Assembly: GCF_902506345.1 (NCBI RefSeq)
Contig: NZ_LR733413.1
Span: 139,740 to 203,739 of the forward strand
DNA: 64,000 nt
Source of the DNA: Flavobacterium sp. 9R
GTDB lineage: Bacteria > Bacteroidota > Bacteroidia > Flavobacteriales > Flavobacteriaceae
Direction: 5' to 3'
A program made the translations under genes and the position numbers. A model generated the notes under the pieces. That model was not told where the DNA came from. It saw nothing but the letters and a program-made list of their open reading frames with translations, and did not search any database. Shown here piece after piece: positions 34,036 to 42,897 of the stretch. Every line of letters begins with the position of its first letter. Positions within the stretch are counted from its first letter, which is position 1.

Positions 34036-34992
34036 TTATAAATTGATTTGATTCGCAATTTTATATCGCGCTTCATTGTTTTTTGTCCTTAGTATAATCT
34101 CGCCAAGGAAGCCAGCAAGAAACAATTGTGTGCCTAAAACCATTGTTGTTAGGGCAATATAAAACCAAGGATTATTGGTGACCAAAGTGTATTTCATATC
34201 GTTATACATATGATACAATTTGGAGATTCCGATGTAAGCTGCAGCTATAAAGCCGATAATAAACATTAAAGAGCCTATTGCGCCAAAAAGATGCATAGGT
34301 CTTTTGCCAAAACGAGATAAAAACCAGATAGTAATCAAATCCAAAAAGCCATTAATGAAACGGTCCATTCCAAATTTGGTTTCTCCGTATTTTCTAGCTT
34401 GATGTTGTACAACTTTTTCTCCAATTTTTCCAAAACCAGCATTTTTAGCCAAAACTGGAATATATCGGTGCATTTCGCCAGAAACTTCAATGTTCTTGAC
34501 TACTACATTTTTATAGGCTTTTAATCCGCAGTTGAAATCATTTAGTTCAACACCTGATGTTTTTCTAGCAGCCCAATTGAATAATTTGGAAGGTAGATTT
34601 TTGGCCACAACCGAGTCATAGCGTTTCTTTTTCCAACCCGAAACCAAGTCATATTTTTGTTCGGTAATCATGTTGTATAATCCTGGAATTTCGTCAGGAC
34701 TATCTTGTAAATCGGCATCCATAGTGATGATTACGTCACCTTTGGCTTGAGCAAATCCAGCATGTAGCGCTTGTGATTTACCGAAGTTTTTCATAAAACG
34801 AATCCCTTTTACGTTGGGATTTGTAGTAGCAAAATTTTCAATAATGGTCCAAGAATTGTCGGTACTTCCGTCGTCCAAGAAAAGGATTTCATAGGAGTAG
34901 TTATTGGATTGCATCACTTTTAGAATCCAAGTGTACAATTCTTGTAAGGATTCCTCTTCGTTAAGAAGTGGTATTAGGATAGTTAAATTCAT
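34036..34992 (-). CDS. Family 2 glycosyltransferase, polyprenyl-phosphate type
   Basis: The 318-residue protein has a GT2 domain with LDDGSTDNSW and DADLQD and then ELNDFNCGLKAYK, followed by two C-terminal membrane helices (about 232-260 and 270-305). This is the layout of ArnC/GtrB-like enzymes that load a sugar on undecaprenyl phosphate. The donor sugar is unknown. It lies 10 nt downstream of the DUF4199 gene on the same strand, so the two are probably one transcript. Confidence 0.93.
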   Translation of the reverse strand: MNLTILIPLLNEEESLQELYTWILKVMQSNNYSYEILFLDDGSTDNSWTIIENFATTNPNVKGIRFMKNFGKSQALHAGFAQAKGDVIITMDADLQDSPDEIPGLYNMITEQKYDLVSGWKKKRYDSVVAKNLPSKLFNWAARKTSGVELNDFNCGLKAYKNVVVKNIEVSGEMHRYIPVLAKNAGFGKIGEKVVQHQARKYGETKFGMDRFINGFLDLITIWFLSRFGKRPMHLFGAIGSLMFIIGFIAAAYIGISKLYHMYNDMKYTLVTNNPWFYIALTTMVLGTQLFLAGFLGEIILRTKNNEARYKIANQINL

Positions 34993-35001
34993 TTAATTGT
35001 T

Positions 35002-35535
35002 TTATTCTTGAGAAGATCTTCTAGTTTTGAAAAAGGCTGCCATAATAAGACCAAATATGCAACTGATAAGTAGATTGAAAAAATAACCTTTCAATTGTGA
35101 GTCTATATCAAATTGACTATTTTCTTTCATTCCCTTTATTGTTTCGTTAATTGCAGACGCAGGAGTATTGAATTTTTGCATCATCGAAACAGTATATTTT
35201 ATAGTAAGTTCGTTCAACGTTTCTTTTGCGGAAGGATCAATAAAATTCCATAATACAATATTAAATAGTGTAGAAATCAAAAGACCAATTGCAGCATAAA
35301 TGAAATAAGTTGTAAATGCATCCTTAAACGAAAAATCGGACTGTATTTCTTTTTTTGTTTTTGATAATAGTATAATGGATAACGTTAGTGAAATTGAAAT
35401 AATTACAAGAGTAATCCACCATTTAAGGAATAAATTTAAATCTATTGCATATATGATTGAAATAATCATACATGAAACAATTCCATTAATTACTCCAAAA
35501 GTAATCCCATTTTTTTTTATAATTTCATTGATCAT
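35002..35535 (-). CDS. DUF4199 domain-containing membrane protein
   Basis: The 177-residue protein has four hydrophobic helices (about 12-32, 38-58, 72-95 and 148-168) and fits DUF4199, a Bacteroidota family of unknown function often encoded beside a GT2 glycosyltransferase and dihydroorotase. I chose the ATG at 35535 because a TATATTTG box at 35561-35568 lies between it and a longer in-frame start at 35619. Confidence 0.85.
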   Translation of the reverse strand: MINEIIKKNGITFGVINGIVSCMIISIIYAIDLNLFLKWWITLVIISISLTLSIILLSKTKKEIQSDFSFKDAFTTYFIYAAIGLLISTLFNIVLWNFIDPSAKETLNELTIKYTVSMMQKFNTPASAINETIKGMKENSQFDIDSQLKGYFFNLLISCIFGLIMAAFFKTRRSSQE

Positions 35536-35560
35536 ATAGGTTCGGTTTTTAATTAATCCA

Positions 35561-35568
35561 CAAATATA
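35561..35568 (-). promoter_or_regulatory. -7 box of the DUF4199-glycosyltransferase operon
   Basis: On the minus strand TATATTTG matches TAnnTTTG and lies 25 nt before the ATG. The -33 element is weak. Confidence 0.5.
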
Positions 35569-35637
35569 AGAATTCTCCAATTTAAAGTGAGGTAAAAAAT
35601 GTTTTTTAGCCAAACACAAAAAAAAAGCAACAATGGT

Positions 35638-35666
35638 TTGTATATCTAAAAATAAGTGTAAATTTG
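35638..35666 (+). promoter_or_regulatory. Promoter of the L31 gene
   Basis: TTG (35638-35640, within TTTG) is followed after 18 nt by TAAATTTG (35659-35666). This predicts a leader of about 105 nt, long enough for an autoregulatory structure, though I see none clearly. Confidence 0.7.
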
Positions 35667-35778
35667 CACACTCAAAAATAATAGTGTAAATAAAAAGTTA
35701 TAAGATGTTTATACCTTTTCATTCAGAAGAAAAGCTGCAAAACAAATTATAATTGAACCAATAAAAAAAAGATTTAAG

Positions 35779-36030
35779 ATGAAAAAAGGTATTCACCCAG
35801 AAAATTACAGATTAGTTGCTTTTAAAGACATGTCAAATGAAGATGTGTTTATTACTAAATCTACAGCTGAAACAAAAGAAACAATTATTCACGAAGGTGT
35901 TGAATATCCAGTAGTGAAAATGGAGATTTCTAGAACTTCTCACCCTTTTTACACAGGTAAATCTAAACTTATCGATACTGCAGGACGTATTGATAAATTC
36001 AAAACTAAATACGCAAAACACGTTAAATAA
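35779..36030 (+). CDS. rpmE2: 50S ribosomal protein L31 type B
   Basis: The 83-residue protein is the zinc-independent (type B) L31: it starts [19 protein letters not shown], contains [24 protein letters not shown], and has no cysteine at all, unlike the zinc-binding L31 form. It has its own promoter and terminator. Confidence 0.97.
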   Translation: MKKGIHPENYRLVAFKDMSNEDVFITKSTAETKETIIHEGVEYPVVKMEISRTSHPFYTGKSKLIDTAGRIDKFKTKYAKHVK

Positions 36031-36054
36031 TTTTAACTCGTTTTTAAATACAAT

Positions 36055-36085
36055 GAAGCCTTTCTTTTTAGAAAGGCTTTTTTTG
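36055..36085 (+). terminator. Terminator of rpmE2
   Basis: AAGCCTTTC (36056-36064) and GAAAGGCTT (36071-36079) form a 9-bp stem followed by T7. Confidence 0.85.
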
Positions 36086-36181
36086 TTTGGCTTTGTTTGG
36101 ATAGAATTTATACCATAAAATGATTTAACTTTGTGCGTGATAACCAAATCGAAAAAGAAACAATAGCCAAATCAATTTTTT

Positions 36182-37357
36182 ATGAATTACATTCTTTTTG
36201 ACGGTCCCGCTCGAAATGCTTTGTTGCCGTTTACCTTTACCCGACCCGTTGCAGATATTCTGGTGGGTATTATGACCATTCGTCAAAAATGGGAATTGCA
36301 TCTGGGGTCGACAACTACTACTTTAACCGAAGAATATTTGTCTGATAAATACCCAATGGTGGAATTAGAAGGCAATGTTATGATTAACGCCTCTTTTTTG
36401 CCTAATGCAATTTTGGCAGAATTGGTAAGTAACTTAGAACCCAACCAAGCCATTTTCAAGAAAGACGAAATCATTGCTTTTTATACTTCTGAAAATCAAG
36501 AGGAAGTTGATTTTGATACTTATGAAATCATTGAATATAATAACGATTGTATAACCATTGAAAATACCTGGGACATTTTTTCTAAAAATGATGTCGCAAT
36601 AAGAGAAGATTTTGAGTTTATAACACAAGACAGACAATCTCAACCAATTCCCAAGAGTGTAAACGTAATTGCACCCGAAAATGTATTTATTGAAGAAGGT
36701 GCCAAATTAGAATACGTAACCTTAAATGCCTCCTCAGGTCCTATTTATATTGGTAGAGATACCGAGATTATGGAAGGTTCTGTGATTCGTGGTCCATTTG
36801 CACTATGCGATAATGCACAAGTGAAAATGGCTTCAAAAATTTATGGAGCAACTACTGTTGGTCCTTATTCTAGAGTAGGTGGAGAGGTTAAAAATGTAGT
36901 GATTTTTGCATATTCCAATAAAGGACACGATGGTTTTTTAGGAGACTCTGTATTAGGGGAATGGTGTAACATTGGAGCGGATAGCAACAATTCTAATCTT
37001 AAAAATAACTATGAAGAAGTTCGTTTGTGGAGCTATCAAACGGAAGGTTTTGCCAAAACAGGGCTTCAGTTTTGTGGTTTAATGATGGGCGACCATAGTA
37101 AGTGTGGTATCAATACTATGTTTAATACCGGAACTGTAGTAGGAGTTAGTGCCAATATTTTTGGCAGTGGTTTTCCTAGAAATTTTGTTCCAAGTTTCTC
37201 TTGGGGAGGAGCTTCTGGATTTACTACTTATCTAACAAAAAAAGCTTTCGAAACAGCACGTTTGGTAATGGCTCGAAGAAATATTGTTTTTGACGAAAAA
37301 GAAGCAGCAATTTTAGAGCACGTTTTTGAAGTTACTAAAAAATATCGCAAAGAATAG
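36182..37357 (+). CDS. GlmU-like putative sugar nucleotidyltransferase
   Basis: The 391-residue protein belongs to the GlmU-related group of Bacteroidota. The N-terminal half (MNYILFDGPARNALLPFTFTRPVADI) is a degenerate nucleotidyltransferase-like domain, and the C-terminal half (about 175-340) shows hexapeptide-repeat left-handed beta-helix character (APENVFIEEGAKLEYVTL, IYIGRDTEIMEGSVI, VKMASKIYGATTVG). The classical GlmU Gly-rich loop is not seen, so activity on UDP-GlcNAc is uncertain. It ends in its own terminator. Confidence 0.88.
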   Translation: MNYILFDGPARNALLPFTFTRPVADILVGIMTIRQKWELHLGSTTTTLTEEYLSDKYPMVELEGNVMINASFLPNAILAELVSNLEPNQAIFKKDEIIAFYTSENQEEVDFDTYEIIEYNNDCITIENTWDIFSKNDVAIREDFEFITQDRQSQPIPKSVNVIAPENVFIEEGAKLEYVTLNASSGPIYIGRDTEIMEGSVIRGPFALCDNAQVKMASKIYGATTVGPYSRVGGEVKNVVIFAYSNKGHDGFLGDSVLGEWCNIGADSNNSNLKNNYEEVRLWSYQTEGFAKTGLQFCGLMMGDHSKCGINTMFNTGTVVGVSANIFGSGFPRNFVPSFSWGGASGFTTYLTKKAFETARLVMARRNIVFDEKEAAILEHVFEVTKKYRKE

Positions 37358-37379
37358 TTGGTAATTCAGCTATTTATAG

Positions 37380-37413
37380 AAAATGCCTCTTCCGTTTTGG
37401 AGAGGCATTTTTT
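37380..37413 (+). terminator. Terminator of the GlmU-like gene
   Basis: ATGCCTCT (37383-37390) and AGAGGCAT (37401-37408) form a stem followed by T6. Confidence 0.8.
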
Positions 37414-37436
37414 ATTGCACTTAATCTTGTTACCAA

Positions 37437-37466
37437 TTGCGCAATTCTTTATTTAAACTATCTTTG
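37437..37466 (+). promoter_or_regulatory. Promoter of the ABC-F gene
   Basis: TTG (37437-37439), 19 nt, TATCTTTG (37459-37466), a good Bacteroidota promoter 67 nt before the ATG. Confidence 0.7.
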
Positions 37467-37532
37467 CACCTTCAAAAATTTGGCGTTCGAAATCATCTGA
37501 TTTTTAACCTCTAACCTTTTATTTTTAAATTA

Positions 37533-39170
37533 ATGATTACAGTAAACGATATTGCCGTTGAATTTGGTGGCACAACTCTTTTTAGCGAAGTTACATTTGC
37601 TATCAATGAAACTGATAAAATTGCCCTTATGGGTAAAAATGGAGCGGGAAAATCTACTTTGTTGAAAATCGTTGCAGGTGCAAACAAACCCACTCGCGGT
37701 GTTATTTCGGCTCCAAGTGATGCGGTGGTAGCTTATTTGCCACAGCATTTATTGACGGAGGATAATTGTACCGTTATGGAAGAAACATCCAAAGCTTTTG
37801 CGGGTGTTTTGAATATGAAAAAAGAAATTGACGAAATCAATGAGCAATTAACGATTCGCACGGATTATGAAAGTGATGAGTATATGAAGTTGATTGAAAG
37901 AGTTTCAGAATTATCGGAGAAGTATTATTCTATTGAAGAGGTTAATTATGAAGCTGAAGTTGAAAAAATATTAAAAGGTTTAGGTTTTGAAAGAGAAGAT
38001 TTCAATCGTCCAACGAAAGAGTTTTCTGGTGGTTGGAGAATGCGAATTGAATTGGCCAAAATCCTTTTAACAAAACCTGATTTGATTCTACTCGATGAGC
38101 CAACCAATCACTTGGATATGGATAGTATAGAATGGTTAGAAGACTTTTTGATCAATCAAGCCAAAGCCGTTATGGTAATTTCTCACGATAGAGCTTTTGT
38201 AGATAATATTACAAATAGAACTATTGAAGTGACAATGGGAAGAATTTATGACTACAAAGCCAAATATTCTCACTATTTAGAGTTGCGAAAAGACAGACGC
38301 GTTCATCAGCAAAAAGCGTACGATGAGCAACAAAAATTTATTGCAGATAATCAAGCATTCATTGAGCGTTTTCGTGGTACTTTTTCTAAAACCGATGCCG
38401 TGCAATCTCGTGTAAGAATGTTGGAAAAAATTGTTCCTATCGAAGTGGATGAAATTGACACCTCGGCTTTGCGATTGAAATTCCCACCGTCGGTTCGTTC
38501 GGGACAATATCCAGTTATTGTTAAAGATTTGGAAAAATCGTATGGTGACAAATTGATTTTTAAAGATGCTAATTTAGTAATTGAGCGCGGTCAAAAAGTG
38601 GCTTTTGTGGGTAAAAATGGTGAAGGTAAATCAACCATGATTAAAGCCATTATGAAAGAAATTGAAATTAATGGAGGTTCTGTAGAAGTTGGACACAATG
38701 CTCAAATTGGTTATTTTGCCCAAAATCAAGCCGCAATGTTAGATGAAAACGCTACCATATTCGAAACTATTGATAGAATTGCAGTGGGTGATGTTCGAAC
38801 TCAAATAAAAAATATTCTTGGCGCGTTTATGTTTCAAGGTGATGATATTCAAAAGAAAGTAAAAGTGCTTTCGGGTGGAGAAAAAACGCGTTTGGCAATG
38901 ATTAAGTTATTGTTAGAACCTGTGAATCTTTTGATTTTGGATGAGCCTTCCAATCACTTGGATATGAAAACCAAAGATATTATTAAAGATGCGTTGCGTG
39001 ATTTTGATGGTACTTTAATTCTAGTTTCGCACGATAGAGATTTCCTTGACGGATTGGCAACAAAAGTTTTTGAGTTTGGAAACAAACGTGTAGTAGAACA
39101 TTTTGAAGATATCAAAGGTTTCCTTGCTCATAAGAAAATGGACAGTATGCGAGAAATCGAAAAGAAATAG
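37533..39170 (+). CDS. ABC-F family ATPase
   Basis: The 545-residue protein has two ATPase domains and no membrane part, the ABC-F layout of translation factors such as EttA, Uup and YbiT. First domain: Walker A GKNGAGKST, signature FSGGWRMRIELA, Walker B LILLDEPTNHLD. Second domain: GKNGEGKST, LSGGEKTRLAM, LLILDEPSNHLD. The linker of about 80 residues (LRKDRRVHQQKAYDEQQKFI) would reach the ribosomal E site. It is more likely a housekeeping factor than an antibiotic-protection protein, but sequence alone does not decide. Confidence 0.94.
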   Translation: MITVNDIAVEFGGTTLFSEVTFAINETDKIALMGKNGAGKSTLLKIVAGANKPTRGVISAPSDAVVAYLPQHLLTEDNCTVMEETSKAFAGVLNMKKEIDEINEQLTIRTDYESDEYMKLIERVSELSEKYYSIEEVNYEAEVEKILKGLGFEREDFNRPTKEFSGGWRMRIELAKILLTKPDLILLDEPTNHLDMDSIEWLEDFLINQAKAVMVISHDRAFVDNITNRTIEVTMGRIYDYKAKYSHYLELRKDRRVHQQKAYDEQQKFIADNQAFIERFRGTFSKTDAVQSRVRMLEKIVPIEVDEIDTSALRLKFPPSVRSGQYPVIVKDLEKSYGDKLIFKDANLVIERGQKVAFVGKNGEGKSTMIKAIMKEIEINGGSVEVGHNAQIGYFAQNQAAMLDENATIFETIDRIAVGDVRTQIKNILGAFMFQGDDIQKKVKVLSGGEKTRLAMIKLLLEPVNLLILDEPSNHLDMKTKDIIKDALRDFDGTLILVSHDRDFLDGLATKVFEFGNKRVVEHFEDIKGFLAHKKMDSMREIEKK

Positions 39171-39188
39171 TTTTTTTCTTTACATAAC

Positions 39189-39224
39189 AAAAAAGGCAAG
39201 TGGTTTATTCACTTGCCTTTTTTG
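39189..39224. terminator. Bidirectional terminator
   Basis: GGCAAGTG (39195-39202) and CACTTGCC (39210-39217) form a stem with A and T flanks between the convergent ABC-F and permease genes. Confidence 0.85.
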
Positions 39225-39225
39225 T

Positions 39226-40386
39226 TTATAATTCGGTTTTTAAAACTTCTTTACGTTTAAAATACAAAGCGATAAAAGCCATTATGGCACAAACCAAGCC
39301 TATTATTATCATGCTTTTGATAGAGGTATAAGTTTGTCCTAGGGTTCCATTTTCGATTATTAAGATGCGGAATGCATTTAAGAAATGTGTGAGTGGGATT
39401 ACATTAGCGATTCCTTGAATCCATCCCGGCATTTGACTCAAAGGCCAGCTAAAGCCACTCAAAATAAAACTTGGAGTTGCAATAACCATTAAGATTTCTG
39501 TTGCTTTTAGTTGACTTGGAATTAAAATACTGACTAATATTCCAATAAATGATACGGATAAAACAAAGACACCTGCCACAAAAGTGAGTTCCCATAAATT
39601 TTCATAAAAGGATATTTTGAAGTAAAAAGTGAACATCCAATACAATAACCAAACGCCAAAACTCATAATTAAATAAGGAATGATTTTAATACTTATCATT
39701 TTAATGATGGAAGGGCATTGGTCCACCAGTATACGGAAGGTGCCATTTTCAAATTCTGAAGCAAAAGATAGTGCTAATGCTAAAAGCATTACTTGTTGCA
39801 AAACAGCTGATAGTACTCCAGGCCACAAATAATAAAGATAATTACTACTTCTATTGAATTTTTTAATAAAAGTTGTTTTAAAGGGTTCGTATTGTGATGC
39901 TAATAGTTTTTCTGGAACACCTTGTTTTCTTAAAGTTTCGAATTGCACTCCAACTTTTAAAGTACCTAAGCAAACTTGAATGGCATTTGATGAAAAGTTA
40001 GCTGTTAATATATTGGCCGTATTAACAATTGTGACAATCTCAGGATAGCGTTTTGTAAGTACATCTTTTTGAAAATCTTTAGGAATGATTACGATACAAT
40101 TTGCACCATAATCAATTGCGATTTTTGTAAGATTGTTTTTGTCGTACAATACCGTTTTAATGGTCAAAACTTCGTCATCATTAAACATTTCGATGGCTTT
40201 GGCACTCATTTCTGATTGATCTAAATCTACTACAAGAATAGGTAAATCCGTGGCTTTTCCTTTGCTATATACATAACCTAATAATATTGCGTATAACAAA
40301 GGAGCACCTATAAAGAGCATGCGTAATATTTTATTTTGCCAAAAGAGTTGGAATTCTCTTTTTATTAAATTGAAGAAATTTCGCAT
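39226..40386 (-). CDS. ABC-2 type transporter permease
   Basis: The 386-residue protein has one N-terminal transmembrane helix (about 22-42), a large periplasmic domain, and five C-terminal helices (about 190-375), as in YhhJ/YbhR permeases of drug or sterol efflux pumps. It contains REFQLFWQNKILRMLFIGAPLLYAILLGYVY and LPILVVDLDQSEMS, both characteristic. It starts 2 nt after the HlyD-like gene. No ATP-binding partner is encoded here. Confidence 0.9.
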   Translation of the reverse strand: MRNFFNLIKREFQLFWQNKILRMLFIGAPLLYAILLGYVYSKGKATDLPILVVDLDQSEMSAKAIEMFNDDEVLTIKTVLYDKNNLTKIAIDYGANCIVIIPKDFQKDVLTKRYPEIVTIVNTANILTANFSSNAIQVCLGTLKVGVQFETLRKQGVPEKLLASQYEPFKTTFIKKFNRSSNYLYYLWPGVLSAVLQQVMLLALALSFASEFENGTFRILVDQCPSIIKMISIKIIPYLIMSFGVWLLYWMFTFYFKISFYENLWELTFVAGVFVLSVSFIGILVSILIPSQLKATEILMVIATPSFILSGFSWPLSQMPGWIQGIANVIPLTHFLNAFRILIIENGTLGQTYTSIKSMIIIGLVCAIMAFIALYFKRKEVLKTEL

Positions 40387-40388
40387 AT

Positions 40389-41342
40389 TTATAAAGCTAA
40401 AGTTACAGTAGTTTTTGTAATTAAGTCCTTAGTTTCTTTATAGTCTAATGGAGAAACTCTTATTTCATACAAGCTTTCTTGTAGTTCATAATCAGGATAA
40501 GCAGTAGCTATATTGCCATAAGCTCCAAGTTGCTTTATTAATGATATTTTTCCATTTATTTTTTTATTAGAGTTAGGGATAGTTACCGTAATCTCTTGCC
40601 CTTTTTTGAATCCTTTAAGTTGGCTTTCTTGCAGTGTAAATCTGAAATAGGTGCTGTTATTTATGTAGCCGTTAAAAAGAGTGTATCCTGGTAAAGCTAA
40701 CTCTCCCAAATTTAAAGTTATGGTTTCGATACTCATATCTTGAGGAGCAATTACAAATCGTTCTTTATTGGCAGTTTCTACTTCCTGTAAGGCTCCATAA
40801 GCTCTCTCTTGTTGTCCTAAAGCCATCGTTTGTTGTTCTATTCTGGCTCCTTTTTTTGCGTCATCTAATTCCGCTAAAACTGCATTATATTGTGCTTGTG
40901 CTCCTTGGTATTTTGCGAAAGTTTCGTCAAACATTTGTTGTGATACAAGCGAGTCTTTAAGCATATTGCTTAATCGTTTAAGAGACTTCTGCGCAAATTC
41001 ATATTGCTCCTTTAATCCAGATTTTTTTGCCTCAAGTTGTTTTATCTGGTTGTCTGTAGCTCCTTTTAATGCCATTAAATATTGTGCTTTAGCACTTACA
41101 ACAGCACCTTCGGCTTGGCTTTTCTTTGCATCCACTTCAGGAATATCTAAAATCGCTAAAGTGTCTCCTTTGTTGACAAAGTCACCTTCTTTTACTAGTA
41201 TTTGTACAATTTTACCTGGAACTTTACTGACTATTGCAATTTGTTCGTTTTCAACTTTACCTTGCATCAGACTGCTATTTTCAGCTTTTTTACAGCTAAA
41301 AATCAATGTAATTAAAGAAAGGAATACAATCGTTTTTTTCAT
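40389..41342 (-). CDS. HlyD family secretion protein (lipoprotein adaptor)
   Basis: The 317-residue periplasmic adaptor has a lipoprotein signal (LITLIFSC, Cys17), a lipoyl-like domain (VSKVPGKIVQILVKEGDFVNKGDTLAILDIPE), a long coiled-coil hairpin (about 65-175) and a beta-barrel part. It bridges the inner-membrane permease and the TolC-type channel encoded next to it. The ATG at 41342 was chosen because it begins the lipobox signal; a start 29 codons earlier would overlap the tolC-like stop. Confidence 0.92.
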   Translation of the reverse strand: MKKTIVFLSLITLIFSCKKAENSSLMQGKVENEQIAIVSKVPGKIVQILVKEGDFVNKGDTLAILDIPEVDAKKSQAEGAVVSAKAQYLMALKGATDNQIKQLEAKKSGLKEQYEFAQKSLKRLSNMLKDSLVSQQMFDETFAKYQGAQAQYNAVLAELDDAKKGARIEQQTMALGQQERAYGALQEVETANKERFVIAPQDMSIETITLNLGELALPGYTLFNGYINNSTYFRFTLQESQLKGFKKGQEITVTIPNSNKKINGKISLIKQLGAYGNIATAYPDYELQESLYEIRVSPLDYKETKDLITKTTVTLAL

Positions 41343-41400
41343 GATAGTCTTTTTTTTTTTTGATTTATCAGTGGCAGAATTATTAGCCAATAAATAAAAA

Positions 41401-42786
41401 TTATTTTTTAAGTTTTGAAGATAGTTCACCTGTAGCGATGATTGTTTCGATAACAGATAAACGTTGCTCTATGATAGCATTTACTTTTAAAACAGCATTT
41501 TTAAAGAGATCATTTTCTGCTTCTAATCGCTCTGAAATTGAAATTAAACCTTCTTTATATTGTTTTACTGCTAGATTTAAATTGTTGTTTGCAATCTTTT
41601 CTTGCTGTGAAGTAATTGCAATTTTTTGATTTAAAACAGTATAGTTGATATAATTGTTTTCTAATAACAATTCTAATTTTTCTTTAGTGTCATCAATTTG
41701 ATTTTGAACTTGTTCAATATTTATTTTTGCCTCATGTATTTTGTGTTCTCTTTCAAATCCTGCAAAAATTTCCCATTTTAGACCAGCTCCAATAATCCAA
41801 TTATTACTAATTGTAAGTTCGTTTAATCCTAGGTACAAAGCCTCGTTAATTCCTGTAATAACTTGAGTTGTTGCACGAGCATCAAACAAACTCGAATAGG
41901 CAACGCCTCCAAAAGCTGCGAGAGTAGGTAAGTATGTTCCCTTTTCTTTTTTCAACAGAAATTCATAGGCGGTTTTGAATGATTCTAGAGCCTTTATTTC
42001 TTGTTTGTTTTCAGTGGTTAATTTTTCATTGCTGAGTAAGTAAGGTTCCAAATTGTAGACTACCTGATCTATTTCTGCATTGCTATAACCTGTCAAGTAG
42101 TTCAATTTTTTGTAAACAAGTTGTCGCTTTCCATTCAACTCTATTCGTTTTGATTCCAATTCTAATGAAGCTAGTTTTATTTTGTCGCGATCATAAGGAA
42201 TTGCTAGTCCTTGTTCTACTGCTTTAGTGACCCGTTTTGTTTCTATGTTTAACCTACTGTTGCTGTCGTTCAAAAGTTTTTCGATAGATCGTAAAAGCGA
42301 TAATTGGTCAAAAGTTGTGATAACTTCTTTTATTATACCATCTTTTTCTGAATCTTTTAAAAATGCCGTCCCAATTGCTTTTTCTTTAACGGCCTTTGCA
42401 GCATTTGGAATTTGGAATCCGCTGAACAAAACTGTTTTAGCCATCACACTACCATTAAACAAATTGCCATAATTTTTAAATGATGTTTTGCCGTCAAAAA
42501 CTGGATAGTTTATTATTGGAATTTGTGTAGCTGGTAAATCTACTGTGAGTTTATTATCAAAATAAGAATACAAGGCTGTGGCCTCCACAGTTGGAATATA
42601 TTTATTCCAAATTCCTTTTTCTTGCAACGTAAGTTTTTCAATTTCAAGCTCTTTGTTTTTTAAGGAACTACTTTTAATTAATGCTTTATTGATGGCCTCC
42701 TCTAGGCTAGATGAAACAGCAATTTGTGAAAAAGCAGTTGTTATTGCAAAACAAAACGCAACAAGAAAAAATATTTTTTTGTTCAT
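41401..42786 (-). CDS. TolC family outer-membrane efflux protein
   Basis: The 461-residue protein has a signal peptide (FFLVAFCFAITTAFSQ) and the two tandem helical/barrel repeats of TolC-type channels, with ALIKSSSLKNKELEIEKLTLQEKGIWNKYIP in the first and VLNQKIAITSQQEKIANNNLNLAVKQYKEGLIS in the second. It is the first gene of a set with the HlyD adaptor and the ABC-2 permease, forming a tripartite efflux pump. No regulator gene is adjacent. Confidence 0.92.
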   Translation of the reverse strand: MNKKIFFLVAFCFAITTAFSQIAVSSSLEEAINKALIKSSSLKNKELEIEKLTLQEKGIWNKYIPTVEATALYSYFDNKLTVDLPATQIPIINYPVFDGKTSFKNYGNLFNGSVMAKTVLFSGFQIPNAAKAVKEKAIGTAFLKDSEKDGIIKEVITTFDQLSLLRSIEKLLNDSNSRLNIETKRVTKAVEQGLAIPYDRDKIKLASLELESKRIELNGKRQLVYKKLNYLTGYSNAEIDQVVYNLEPYLLSNEKLTTENKQEIKALESFKTAYEFLLKKEKGTYLPTLAAFGGVAYSSLFDARATTQVITGINEALYLGLNELTISNNWIIGAGLKWEIFAGFEREHKIHEAKINIEQVQNQIDDTKEKLELLLENNYINYTVLNQKIAITSQQEKIANNNLNLAVKQYKEGLISISERLEAENDLFKNAVLKVNAIIEQRLSVIETIIATGELSSKLKK

Positions 42787-42836
42787 ACGAATTTATTTAA
42801 TGCGTTATGTTAAAATCAGATAGCTAAATTTAAGAA

Positions 42837-42873
42837 AAAAAAAGAATACTCGTTTTGAATATTCTTTTTTTAT
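42837..42873 (-). terminator. Terminator of the DUF5692-type gene
   Basis: AAAGAATA (42841-42848) and TATTCTTT (42860-42867) form an 8-bp stem with an A tract on the plus strand that gives a T run on the minus strand. It ends the gene whose stop is at 42898. Confidence 0.65.
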
Positions 42874-42897
42874 TTTATTCAATCTTTTCATTGTCAA

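Noticed and set aside
37533..39170. ABC-F as the missing ATPase of the efflux pump
   Set aside because: ABC-F proteins act on ribosomes, and the gene is convergent with a terminator between.
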